Below the pieces are notes generated by a model. The model ran no database searches and had not been told where the DNA came from. It saw only the letters and a list, made by a program, of their open reading frames with translations. The position numbers were made by a program, and so were the translations under genes. From Melghirimyces thermohalophilus (lineage in GTDB: Bacteria; Bacillota; Bacilli; Thermoactinomycetales; DSM-45169): 64,000 nucleotides of DNA. The first letter of the stretch is position 1. Every line of letters starts with the position of its first letter. The stretch covers positions 62,001-126,000 of the forward strand of contig NZ_FMZA01000004.1 in the NCBI RefSeq assembly GCF_900102685.1, given 5' to 3'. Below, piece after piece: positions 9,200-17,047 of the stretch.

Positions 9200-10571
9200 C
9201 CGATCAGAACCGCTGTTTGCCTCGATAAAAGACCTTGCCGGATCGGTCAGCCGCGACGAGATCGTCACACCTCTTTACCAAACCAGCGCTTCCATCTGCC
9301 GCGATGTGGTTCAATATACCGCATCGGATCCCCATCAGACTTCTGATCGGATCGACCGCATCCTCACTTCTCGCCTATGGGGCTTTCCGATTATGTTCGC
9401 CCTCTTGGCCGCCATCTTTTGGATCACCATCACCGGGGCTAATGTTCCCTCCGCGATGTTGGCCGAAATGTTCGGCCACTTGGAACGTTACCTGAGTCTT
9501 ACTTTTGCTGCCCTGAACGCTCCCGATTGGCTCCACGGCCTGTTGGTCCTGGGCTTATACCGGGGCGTCTCCTGGGTGGTCAGCGTCATGTTACCGCCGA
9601 TGGCCATCTTTTTTCCGGTATTTGCGCTGTTGGAGAATGCCGGGTACCTGCCTCGGATTGCCTTCAATATGGATCGTCTCTTCAAAGGAGCCGGCGGTCA
9701 CGGCAAGCAATCCCTCACCATGGCTATGGGCTTCGGCTGCAACGCGGCGGCCATTCTCTCCACCCGCATTATCGAATCACCACGGGAACGAATGCTAGCC
9801 ATCCTCACCAACAACTTTGTTCCTTGCAACGGACGCTGGCCGATACTGATCCTTCTGTCCTCCCTGTTTATGGCCGCAGGCATTGGCGGCGGTTTGTCGA
9901 CGATGGTGACTGCTGCGATGGTGATGGGGATCGTTCTTTTCGGAATCCTGGTCACCCTCGTGGTCTCCTGGGTGCTGTCCAAAACCGCTTTGAAAGGGGT
10001 GCCCACTCGCTACACGCTGGAGCTGCCCCCCTATCGCCGGCCAAAGATTTGGAATACCATCCTTCGGGCCACTCTGGACAAATCCCTGTTCGTGTTAAAA
10101 CGAGCCGTGCTCGTCGCCGCACCTGCCGGTGTGGTCACCTGGACTCTAGCCAACTTGATCGTCGGCCATCAGAGCCTGCTGGAACATGTCGTCGGCTTCT
10201 TCGACCCCTTTGCCCAAGCACTGGGGCTGGATGGCTATATCTTGATCGCCTTCATTCTCGGCTTGCCCGCCAATGAAATCGTGCTTCCCATCCTCTTGAT
10301 GGGCTATCTGTCCACGGGAGCGATGATCGAAGTGGAAAACATGGCCGATCTGAAACAGATCTTCCTCGATCACGGATGGACCTGGCTGACTGCCCTCAAC
10401 ATGATGTTGTTCTCCCTGCTCCACTACCCCTGCGGAACCACCCTGTTTAACATCTATCAAGAGACCAAAAGCCCCAAGTGGACCTTTGTTGCCTTTGCCC
10501 TCCCCACCGCCATCGCCATCGGCGTCACCTATACCGTCTCCTCCATCGTCCGTGGAATGGGGTGGGTATAA
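9174..10571 (+). CDS. feoB: FeoB membrane permease half of a split ferrous iron transporter
   Basis: 465 residues: a 65-residue cytoplasmic lead ending SDRIDRILTSRLWGFPIMF, as in intact FeoB just before the first membrane helix, then the polytopic core with both Gate motifs (LPPMAIFFPVFALLENAGYLPR and the C-terminal repeat GLPANEIVLPILLM) and the NNFVPCNGRWP motif with its conserved Cys. It has its own ATG and an AGGAGG nine bases upstream, both inside the preceding gene, so separate translation is likely rather than a recent frameshift. It ends before an elaborate palindromic terminator. Confidence 0.93.
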   Translation: MTSTRWKHNRSEPLFASIKDLAGSVSRDEIVTPLYQTSASICRDVVQYTASDPHQTSDRIDRILTSRLWGFPIMFALLAAIFWITITGANVPSAMLAEMFGHLERYLSLTFAALNAPDWLHGLLVLGLYRGVSWVVSVMLPPMAIFFPVFALLENAGYLPRIAFNMDRLFKGAGGHGKQSLTMAMGFGCNAAAILSTRIIESPRERMLAILTNNFVPCNGRWPILILLSSLFMAAGIGGGLSTMVTAAMVMGIVLFGILVTLVVSWVLSKTALKGVPTRYTLELPPYRRPKIWNTILRATLDKSLFVLKRAVLVAAPAGVVTWTLANLIVGHQSLLEHVVGFFDPFAQALGLDGYILIAFILGLPANEIVLPILLMGYLSTGAMIEVENMADLKQIFLDHGWTWLTALNMMLFSLLHYPCGTTLFNIYQETKSPKWTFVAFALPTAIAIGVTYTVSSIVRGMGWV

Positions 10572-10582
10572 CCCATAAAGAA

Positions 10583-10665
10583 GCAGACGGTTTAACACCG
10601 TCTTGTGGAGAAAGCCCTTCACTGCTTTCTCCACACTCTGAGACGGTTTAACACCGTCTGCTTTT
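10583..10665 (+). terminator. Triple-palindrome terminator after feoB
   Basis: Two copies of a 19-base palindrome AGACGGTTTAACACCGTCT (10585-10603 and 10641-10659) flank a perfect 12-bp hairpin (TGTGGAGAAAGC/GCTTTCTCCACA, 10604-10635). The second copy is followed by GCTTTTT and forms an intrinsic terminator. The whole 79-base block is also one large inverted repeat, GCAGACGGT...ACCGTCTGC. Confidence 0.8.
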
Positions 10666-10674
10666 TAAATGGAG

Positions 10675-10812
10675 CTATGGAACCGTGAGACCGATTCGAT
10701 CCTTAGCGCACTTCCAAACCTCTTCAGCTTCACATTGGGCTCCGGGTTTTGCAGTAGACTGTCGTGGTTCTTCACCTTCTGAGACAGAGCCAAAAAAGCA
10801 CCCCCGCCCCAT
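10675..10812 (-). other. Unassigned short reading frame in the feoB/CDF convergent gap
   Basis: A 45-codon frame on the minus strand starting MGRGCFFGSVSEGEEPRQST and ending CAKDRIGLTVP, with a coding-like amino-acid mix but no convincing ribosome site. It lies downstream of both convergent neighbours, where no gene is expected. It could be a remnant or chance. The rest of the gap (10813-10914) holds nothing I can recognise. Confidence 0.2.
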
Positions 10813-10914
10813 CTTACCCGGAATCCAGGCCCATCACCCACCACCCCAGATGACCCATCGATATGGAGGTGTCCAAAGTAGGGCACGCAGAAATTTCACG
10901 GCCGGGGACACGAT

Positions 10915-11817
10915 TCAGACTTCTGTTTCAGGGTGTTGTAAATCCGACGTCTCCACTTGAATCGTCGTATGCTTGATCTGAAATTGTTCGTCGATGATTC
11001 GGATCGCCTGTTGCAGGATGGTCTGACTGTCCCGGCTGTCTTCCACCACTAAATGACAGCTTAAGGAATCCAGTCCCGAGGTAATGGTCCAGATATGAAG
11101 ATCATGGACATCACGAACCCCTTCGATCGCCCCCAGGGTCTTTTTCACTTCTGCTTGGTCGATGGTGACTGGTGTACCTTCCATCAGAATATGAATGCTC
11201 TGGGATAACACCCCCCAGGCGCTTCTAAGGATCAGGAGGGCGACTAGGACACTGATGACCGGATCCGCCACATACCAGGAAAAGGCCATCATCAACGCTC
11301 CCGCAACAATCGCCCCCACCGACCCCAGGGCATCACCCAAAACATGGAGGTAGGCACTTTTCAGATTGACGTTGTCCCGAACATCCCCTTTTTTCATAAG
11401 AAACCAGGCGCTCAACAGGTTGGCAATCAGGCCGATGGCGGCGATCATCATCATCGACCCTCCGGCCACCGTCGGTGGGGACATCAACCGTTCCACGGCT
11501 TCCCAGACGATAAAACCGGCGATTACAAAAAGGGTGAGCCCGTTAAACAGGGCAGCCAAGATTTCAAAACGGTAAAAACCGTAACTTTTGCTGGGTGAAG
11601 CAGGGCGAGTGGCGAACCACATCGCTACTAAGCTTAGCGCCAGAGAGGCGGTGTCGCTCAACATATGCCCGGAATCGGACAAAAGGGCCAAACTGTTGGT
11701 CAACAGCCCGCCGAAAAACTCCAACAGCATGATCCCCGCTGTGATGGCAAGGGCGATGGTCAGACCTTTTTTATTTTGCGTCCGCTGGTCATGATCATGA
11801 TGATGGTGATGATGCAA
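10915..11817 (-). CDS. czcD: Cation diffusion facilitator (zinc/cadmium/cobalt efflux, CzcD-like)
   Basis: 300-residue CDF exporter with six membrane helices. Metal-site motifs are present: SLALLSDSGHMLSDT in helix 2 (HxxxD) and LHVLGDALGSVG in helix 5 (HxxxD), followed by a cytoplasmic ferredoxin-like domain ending HTTIQVE. The N-terminus is six consecutive His then DHD, a likely metal-capturing tail, and it is native sequence, not a tag. TTG start seven bases after AGGAGG. Co-transcribed with the ArsR-type sensor upstream, 13 bases apart, which points to Zn/Co/Cd resistance. Confidence 0.93.
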   Translation of the reverse strand: MHHHHHHDHDQRTQNKKGLTIALAITAGIMLLEFFGGLLTNSLALLSDSGHMLSDTASLALSLVAMWFATRPASPSKSYGFYRFEILAALFNGLTLFVIAGFIVWEAVERLMSPPTVAGGSMMMIAAIGLIANLLSAWFLMKKGDVRDNVNLKSAYLHVLGDALGSVGAIVAGALMMAFSWYVADPVISVLVALLILRSAWGVLSQSIHILMEGTPVTIDQAEVKKTLGAIEGVRDVHDLHIWTITSGLDSLSCHLVVEDSRDSQTILQQAIRIIDEQFQIKHTTIQVETSDLQHPETEV

Positions 11818-11830
11818 TCCCCTTCCTCCT

Positions 11831-12139
11831 TTATCGATGTTCTGTATGGCGGATCGCTTGCTGCAACAGACTGATCACATGATGGTCATCACAGGAATAT
11901 CGGTATGTCTGTCCTTCTCTCCGGTATTTAACCAACCGCAGGTTGCGAAGTAACGCCAGCTGATGGGATACCGCTGATTGGGAAAGTCCCAAGGCATCTG
12001 CAATCTGTCCCACCGCATGCTCCTTTGCGGAAAGGAGACACAGGATGCGGATCCGCGTGGGATCCGACAGCGCTTTAAATGTCCTGGCCAACTCCTCCAC
12101 CTGCTTCGAGGATAAGAAAAGTTCCGGATCGGAACGCAA
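11831..12139 (-). CDS. czrA: ArsR/SmtB-family metal-sensing repressor (CzrA-like)
   Basis: Winged-helix repressor: [19 protein letters not shown], recognition helix [15 protein letters not shown], wing REGQTYRY. The C-terminal helix carries [17 protein letters not shown], in which Asp, His, His, His fall at the spacing of the alpha-5 zinc site of CzrA/SmtB (D-x-H-x10-H-x2-H). I choose the TTG at 12139, five bases after GGAGGGGG. The in-frame ATG at 12154 has no ribosome site and would lie at or upstream of the transcription start expected from the -10 element. It probably represses itself and the CDF gene until Zn or Co binds. Confidence 0.88.
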   Translation of the reverse strand: MRSDPELFLSSKQVEELARTFKALSDPTRIRILCLLSAKEHAVGQIADALGLSQSAVSHQLALLRNLRLVKYRREGQTYRYSCDDHHVISLLQQAIRHTEHR

Positions 12140-12156
12140 GGGAACCCCCTCCATCC

Positions 12157-12182
12157 ATTATATGAGCAAATGTTCATATATT
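12157..12182 (-). promoter_or_regulatory. CzrA-type operator overlapping a -10 element
   Basis: Imperfect palindrome ATATGAACATTTGCTCATAT (12160-12179) on the minus strand, close to the known CzrA/SmtB-family operator form, merging into a consensus -10 TATAAT (12157-12162). Repressor bound here would block RNA polymerase. The -35 region is poor, which is common for such promoters. Confidence 0.75.
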
Positions 12183-12227
12183 GTACTTTTATTTTATACC
12201 AATGAGCTTTCCGTGAAAAGGAGCAAA

Positions 12228-12253
12228 TAAAAAACGACCGATAAACGGCCGTC
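12228..12253 (-). terminator. Terminator of yebC
   Basis: Minus strand ACGGCCG-TTTAT-CGGTCGT followed by TTTTTTAT. Confidence 0.75.
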
Positions 12254-12279
12254 TCGGGATCCCTTACACTGACCAAGGG

Positions 12280-13035
12280 TTAATCCTGGTAGTTTTGGAT
12301 CTCCTGATCATCCACTTCAAAATTGGCATAAACGTTTTGTACATCGTCATGATCATCCAAGGCATCGACCAGTTGGAACATCTTCGGTACATGATCCCCT
12401 GTCAAATGAATCGTATTTTGGGGAATCATGGTCACTTCCGCAGTGGAGAAACGGAATCCCTCTTGCTCCAGGGCATCCTTCACCTCTTCAAACTGATCAG
12501 GGGAGGTTATGATTTCATAGGAATCATCAGTCGCTTCCACATCTTCCGCTCCCGCTTCCAGAGCCTGCATCATCACTTCCTCTTCATCAAGGGCATCCTC
12601 TTCCCGATCGATGCGCAGAAACCCCCTGCGATCGAACATCCATGCGACACAGCCGCTTTCGCCCAGGTTGCCTCCGCGTTTGGAAAAAATGTGGCGGAGA
12701 TCGGCAGCGGTCCGGTTGCGGTTATCCGTCAACGCTTCCACCATCACTGCGACGCCGCCCGGTCCGTAACCTTCGTAGGTGACCGACTCGTAGTTGCCGC
12801 CGCCATCTTCTCCGGTTCCCCGTTTAATGGCCCGCTCGATATTGTCATTCGGCATGTTTTGTGCGCGGGCTTTAGAAATGGCCAGACGAAGTCGCTGGTT
12901 CTGATCGGGATCGCCTCCCCCCTCTCTCGCTGCCACCGAGATCTCGCGGGAAAGCTTGGAAAAAACCTTTCCGCGGATTGCGTCCTGGCGGCCTTTTCGG
13001 TGTTGAATATTTTTCCACTTCGAGTGACCAGCCAT
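12280..13035 (-). CDS. yebC: YebC/PmpR family protein (TACO1-like)
   Basis: 251 residues beginning MAGHSKWKNIQHRKGRQD, the invariant YebC N-terminus, with ITKAR-type SKARAQNMPNDNIERAIKRG, YEGYGPGGVAVMVE, and TDNRNRTAADLRHIFSKRGGNLG. Long described as a transcriptional regulator; more recent work connects the family with translation through proline stretches. The ATG at 13035 is preceded by GAGGTG; nine extra in-frame codons upstream are not family-like. Single-gene unit with terminator. Confidence 0.95.
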   Translation of the reverse strand: MAGHSKWKNIQHRKGRQDAIRGKVFSKLSREISVAAREGGGDPDQNQRLRLAISKARAQNMPNDNIERAIKRGTGEDGGGNYESVTYEGYGPGGVAVMVEALTDNRNRTAADLRHIFSKRGGNLGESGCVAWMFDRRGFLRIDREEDALDEEEVMMQALEAGAEDVEATDDSYEIITSPDQFEEVKDALEQEGFRFSTAEVTMIPQNTIHLTGDHVPKMFQLVDALDDHDDVQNVYANFEVDDQEIQNYQD

Positions 13036-13086
13036 CATAAACACCTCTTTCATCCTTAACATCTATCATTGTCAGGATGGGAAAGT

Positions 13087-13127
13087 AAAGGATCCACCGC
13101 GGACAAATCCGGAACGGCGGATCCTTT
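13087..13127 (-). terminator. Terminator downstream of the CotS-like gene
   Basis: AAAGGATCC and a short GC extension pair with the mirrored GGATCCTTT over about 40 bases. T-rich tails occur on both sides, so it could act in either direction. Confidence 0.6.
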
Positions 13128-13207
13128 CTTTTCGTCAAAACGGTTTATCTTCCCGACCCCAATTCCGATTCCGAGCTTCTCCACCGTACCGAAGGATGAC
13201 TCTAACA

Positions 13208-14176
13208 TCATATCACAGGGTCTTTCATCGTCCAACCGGCCCAATACCGGAGAAAATAGAGAAAACGGGGCAGGGTGTCGACGATTTTTTGCAGGTAGGG
13301 AATGATTTTTTCACGGTCAAACCCGGTCTTGTTCCAAGCGATACCCAGTGCTTCACGAAAAAATTCATTAGGAAAACCGAGGAGAGCGGTCAATACCTCC
13401 CTCTCCAAAGGGCTCAATACCCGATAAGTTTCGTACGTGTTCAACACGTCGATAAAAATCTCCGGGTCCCAAGCCTGTTCCGCTAATGAACGGCTTAACA
13501 ACTGCCACAAATCACCCACTTGAGCATCATAGTCTGCTGTCTCAAAATCGATCAACCATGCGGTTTGATTTCCGTCGATCAGTATATTATGGCTGGCTAG
13601 ATCCCGGTGACTGATACAATGCAAACTCCGTTCCCACCCGATCAAAGGCTTCAGCGGAAGGCGACTCAAGCGTTGCCGAGCCCCCGTTGCGAACTTCAGA
13701 AAGTGCTCACCATACGCTCGCAATAAGAGACCCAACTCCCCGCCTACTCTGTCGGCCTTTTTCATCAATAAAGAAAAAGAGCGGTACCGACTGTCGATCC
13801 GCTCCCACAGGGAAACATAGCGTAAAGACGGGGGCGGGGTGAAAAGATGCCGTCCAGCCCGGTGGAAACGGGCGAGGAGATCCGCGGCCATCCGGATCTC
13901 CTCCCGGTTCCGATAGGTGGCTGGCCGAGCGTTTACCCAGGCGGTTAACAACCAATCCCTCCCGTCGGTTCGGAAGGAAGGCATCGGGTCAAATCCCCTC
14001 TGCCTTAATTCCCGGTCCACTCCGTACCACCAGCGTAAATGGGAGGGGTTGCGAAGGGGTTTTGCGACCCACTTGCCTGACGGGGTTTCCAGCAGAGGAT
14101 ACCTGCGGTTCCTGTGGACGGTGTAGATGGTCTCCCCCAGGATCTGTTTCCAACGAAGGATTTCTGCACCGTCCAT
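13208..14176 (-). CDS. CotS/YsxE-type spore-coat protein with aminoglycoside-kinase fold
   Basis: About 322 residues with the APH/choline-kinase fold. The catalytic loop SHRDLASHNILI is complete (His190, Asp192, Asn197), and the metal-binding segment reads LIDFETADYD (Asp210). Spore-coat kinases of the CotS/YsxE/YutH group look like this and often neighbour a LysM morphogenetic protein, as here (the LysM gene ends 36 bases upstream). Start at the ATG at 14176, seven bases after AGGAGG; the ATG two codons upstream abuts the Shine-Dalgarno. Substrate unknown; a general APH-family enzyme is the alternative. Confidence 0.75.
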   Translation of the reverse strand: MDGAEILRWKQILGETIYTVHRNRRYPLLETPSGKWVAKPLRNPSHLRWWYGVDRELRQRGFDPMPSFRTDGRDWLLTAWVNARPATYRNREEIRMAADLLARFHRAGRHLFTPPPSLRYVSLWERIDSRYRSFSLLMKKADRVGGELGLLLRAYGEHFLKFATGARQRLSRLPLKPLIGWERSLHCISHRDLASHNILIDGNQTAWLIDFETADYDAQVGDLWQLLSRSLAEQAWDPEIFIDVLNTYETYRVLSPLEREVLTALLGFPNEFFREALGIAWNKTGFDREKIIPYLQKIVDTLPRFLYFLRYWAGWTMKDPVI

Positions 14177-14212
14177 CCCCATCCCTCCTCACAATTCGAA
14201 ACCACGGACTTC

Positions 14213-15184
14213 TCACCTTTCTGCCGAACTCTCCTCCCATTCTTTTTCCTCTTCAAGAAAGGAGGAATAATCTTGCCCTATCTGTTCAAAGGGAGATAAC
14301 AGCTCTCCACCACCGTCACCTGATTGCTGTCCGAGGAAAGGCTTCATCGGCGGTTGCAGATCTCCACCGCAGCCCGGCTGTTGCCCAGGCAAGGGATAGG
14401 GCATCATCGGTTGCTGCCCTTCTCCGCCACCTCCCGGCTGTCGACCCGGGAAGGGATACGGCATCGTCGGTTGCTGCCCTTCTCCGCCACCTCCCGGCTG
14501 TCGACCGGGGAAGGGATACGGCATCATCGGTTGCTGCCCTTCTCCGCCGCCTCCCGGCTGTTGACCGGGGAAGGGATACGGCATCATCGGTGGCTGCCCT
14601 TCTCCGCCACCTCCCGGCTGTTGACCGGGGAAGGGATACGGCATCATCGGTGGCTGCTGTTGAGGTGGGCTTTGCCAACCGGCACCTGGCTGCATCGGCC
14701 TCATCATCGGCGGGTAGGAACCGTAAGGCGGCATAAAGGGTCGTCGCCCGCCACACCCACATCCTCCTCCATAGGGAGGGGGGGAGGGATAGGGATATGA
14801 TTGCGGAGGAGGTGTCGGCGGTCCGGGAGCCGGTCCCGGTGCCGGCATTCTCGGTGATTCCCCGCGGTATTGTGGAGCTTTTGGCATCGGTGGCATCATC
14901 TCCCGTGGCGTTGTCGAGTTCCAGTTGTCCTCAGGCGGTTTCGGCAATGGTTTTTCTTGGGGCGATTCCTCCCTTTCCGAAATTTCCCGGGAATGTTCCG
15001 CAGCTTTTTTCCCTTCCTGACGAGCGACTCGAACTTTCTCACCAGGAATTCGCACCTTGGTACCGGGTTTCAACTCTTTTGGGTTGAGATTCCTGTTGGC
15101 TGCCTGCAATTGTTTCACGGGGAGGTTAAACTGCTGAGCAATTTTTGAAAGCGTATCTCCCTTTTGCACGATATACAGTTTCAA
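14213..15184 (-). CDS. LysM-domain spore morphogenesis/coat protein with Pro-Gly repeats
   Basis: 323 residues. Residues 1-50 are a LysM domain (MKLYIVQKGDTLSKIAQQFN ... LKPGTKVRIPG) like the N-terminus of SafA or the LysM of SpoVID, which target coat proteins to peptidoglycan. A charged linker follows, then a Pro/Met/Tyr/Gly-rich region with a GCGCGG Cys cluster and tandem 20-residue repeats of the form PMMPYPFPGQQPGGGGEGQQ. The acidic C-terminus is EQIGQDYSSFLEEEKEWEE. TTG start after AGGAGG. Paired with the CotS-like gene, as spoVID is with ysxE. I infer a spore-coat or exosporium role. Confidence 0.8.
   Translation of the reverse strand: MKLYIVQKGDTLSKIAQQFNLPVKQLQAANRNLNPKELKPGTKVRIPGEKVRVARQEGKKAAEHSREISEREESPQEKPLPKPPEDNWNSTTPREMMPPMPKAPQYRGESPRMPAPGPAPGPPTPPPQSYPYPSPPPYGGGCGCGGRRPFMPPYGSYPPMMRPMQPGAGWQSPPQQQPPMMPYPFPGQQPGGGGEGQPPMMPYPFPGQQPGGGGEGQQPMMPYPFPGRQPGGGGEGQQPTMPYPFPGRQPGGGGEGQQPMMPYPLPGQQPGCGGDLQPPMKPFLGQQSGDGGGELLSPFEQIGQDYSSFLEEEKEWEESSAER
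14371..14656 (-). repeat. In-frame 60-bp tandem repeats in the LysM coat gene
   Basis: Four nearly identical 60-bp units (14401-14460, 14461-14520, 14521-14580, 14581-14640) with partial units at both ends. Each codes 20 residues (PMMPYPFPGQQPGGGGEGQQ and variants with RQ or T). Because 60 is divisible by three, long open frames also appear in other phases; they are artefacts. Confidence 0.95.
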
Positions 15185-15311
15185 ACTGATGTCCCTCCTC
15201 TAAAAAGACAATACGTTTTATATATATGCGCGTTTGGGCGGTTTGCCCACTCGAACTGGGGAAAAGATATAAAAAGATACTACTTCCGAACAAAGAGAGC
15301 GAGGATGACCA

Positions 15312-16118
15312 ATGCGGATCAAAGGACACCCGCTCTGGGTGATGTTCAGCCTGGTATCCCTGTTGATGGGCCTCACCCTGGCTTTCGGTTTTGTCTGGGC
15401 AGTCAAAGATGTGATCCAATCTCCCGGAGACCCGGTTTCTCAGGAAGAAGTTCGAGAAGCGGGCGCCCGAAAGGAAACCAGAGACAAACTGTTGGTCAGT
15501 TTGGGGGATTCCTTGACCCGCGGCACCGGGGATAGAGAGGGCCAAGGCTATGTCACCCGGGTCAAGGAGGCCCTGCAGAAAAATAACGAGGCGGTCCGGG
15601 CCGTCAATCTGGCGGTGATGGGACAAACCTCCGAAGGTTTGCTGGAGCAGGTAAAGCTGAAACGGGTACGCAGGGTGATTGCTGATGCCCGTTGGATCAC
15701 CTTGACCATCGGCGGAAACGACCTCTTCCGGAAAGGAGCAGCTCTGGAGGAAGATACCGAACACACCCAACAGGCCCGGATCGCTTACCGGAAAAACCTA
15801 AAGGAGATCCTGACCCTGATCCGGCAAGAAAACCAAACCGCTCCAATCTTCCTTTTCGGCTTGTATCATCCCTTCGGCCATCTGAAAGATCCGCGTGCCG
15901 GTGATACGGTCGTTCACCAATGGAACAACACCCTGATCCAGGTGGCGGGTTCATTTGATCAAGTCGTCGTTATTCCCGTCTTTGACATCTTCCAGCTCCA
16001 CCCCAAAAAATACTTAGCCTCTGACCTGTTTCACCCTAATCATACGGGATACGAATTTTTTGCTGACCGCCTGCTGCAGGCGATGAATGGACAAAGTCCG
16101 GGAGGTGTCCGTCAATGA
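15312..16118 (+). CDS. Membrane-anchored SGNH/GDSL hydrolase
   Basis: 268 residues with an N-terminal membrane anchor or signal (MFSLVSLLMGLTLAFGFVWAV) and an extracellular SGNH esterase domain. All blocks are present: block I SLGDSLTRG (nucleophile Ser), block II NLAVMGQTS, block III TIGGNDLFRKG, block V DLFHPNHTGYEFF (catalytic Asp and His). Similar to YpmR-like lysophospholipase-L1-type proteins; substrate unknown. AGGA lies six bases before the ATG. Its stop overlaps the start of the ABC ATPase gene, so the three genes to 18032 form one unit. Confidence 0.85.
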   Translation: MRIKGHPLWVMFSLVSLLMGLTLAFGFVWAVKDVIQSPGDPVSQEEVREAGARKETRDKLLVSLGDSLTRGTGDREGQGYVTRVKEALQKNNEAVRAVNLAVMGQTSEGLLEQVKLKRVRRVIADARWITLTIGGNDLFRKGAALEEDTEHTQQARIAYRKNLKEILTLIRQENQTAPIFLFGLYHPFGHLKDPRAGDTVVHQWNNTLIQVAGSFDQVVVIPVFDIFQLHPKKYLASDLFHPNHTGYEFFADRLLQAMNGQSPGGVRQ

Positions 16119-17047
16119 TTAGTGATCAAAAGCGGGAAGTCCTTCGCGTCTCCGGTTTGAAAAAGTGCATCAGCAAGCGGACCCTGGTGGACGACATTAC
16201 CTTTCACATCAACGAGGGGGAAATATTCGGCTTTCTTGGCCCTAATGGTGCCGGAAAGACCACCATCATCCGCATGCTAGTCGGTCTGATCCGCCCCACT
16301 GCCGGGTCCGTTTCCATTTTTGGCCACCACCTAGCCCGTGATCCCTTAAACGCCCTCAAACATGTGGGATGTATCGTGGAAAACCCCGAACTGTATCCCT
16401 ATCTAACCGGTCGGGAAAACCTGGAGCTTTTTTCACGGATGACGGAAGGGGTGCCACCGGAACGGATCAATCAGGTGGCTCAGCAGGTAGAGCTGGGGGA
16501 TCGTTTGGACGATACGGTGAAAACCTACTCCCTGGGAATGAAACAACGCCTCGGCCTCGCTCAATCGCTGTTGCATCGTCCCAAACTTCTGATTCTGGAC
16601 GAGCCTACCAATGGATTGGACCCCGCCGGCATCCGTGAAATACGCCAGTTGATCCTCCAACTGGCGCAGATGGAGAAAATGAGCGTCCTGATCTCCAGCC
16701 ACATTCTGCACGAGATTCAACTCATGTGCGACCGAGTCGCCATTCTCAACCGGGGCCGAATGATCCGCGTCAGCCCGGTTGAGCGCCTATTGGAAGGCGA
16801 TGGCCCCGTAGAGTGGGGAATCGATCCCCTGGATCGCGGCTTGGAAGTTCTGCAGTCTCTGCCCTATGTTCATGACCTGGAACCGCTCAGTGACCGCCGC
16901 ATACGCACCCACATTCCGGAGGAGAAGATCGGGGACGTCAACCGGGAACTGATTCGGGCCGGCATTCGAGTGGAGGCGATGGATCGCCAGTCTCTAACGC
17001 TGGAGGATATTTTCCTCCAAATGACGGAGGGGGATTCTAGTGGGTAA
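16115..17047 (+). CDS. ABC exporter ATPase subunit (BcrA/NatA-like)
   Basis: 310 residues. Walker A FLGPNGAGKTT, Q-loop region VENPELYPYLTGREN, signature YSLGMKQRLGLAQ, Walker B LLILDEPTNGLDP and H-loop ISSHILHE, plus a C-terminal extension of about 90 residues as in antibiotic or lipid exporters of the BcrA type. Works with the ABC-2 permease downstream (eight-base overlap). The substrate is not readable; the co-transcribed membrane esterase hints at an envelope or lipid role. Confidence 0.9.
   Translation: MISDQKREVLRVSGLKKCISKRTLVDDITFHINEGEIFGFLGPNGAGKTTIIRMLVGLIRPTAGSVSIFGHHLARDPLNALKHVGCIVENPELYPYLTGRENLELFSRMTEGVPPERINQVAQQVELGDRLDDTVKTYSLGMKQRLGLAQSLLHRPKLLILDEPTNGLDPAGIREIRQLILQLAQMEKMSVLISSHILHEIQLMCDRVAILNRGRMIRVSPVERLLEGDGPVEWGIDPLDRGLEVLQSLPYVHDLEPLSDRRIRTHIPEEKIGDVNRELIRAGIRVEAMDRQSLTLEDIFLQMTEGDSSG

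Noticed and set aside
14401-14640. Regular repeats considered as a CRISPR array
   Set aside because: Units are contiguous 60-bp in-frame coding repeats with no unique spacers and no cas genes nearby.
14062-14800. Several repeat-containing open frames on both strands over the LysM coat gene
   Set aside because: They arise because a 60-bp unit is open in several phases. The LysM domain and ribosome site support only the minus-strand gene 14213-15184.
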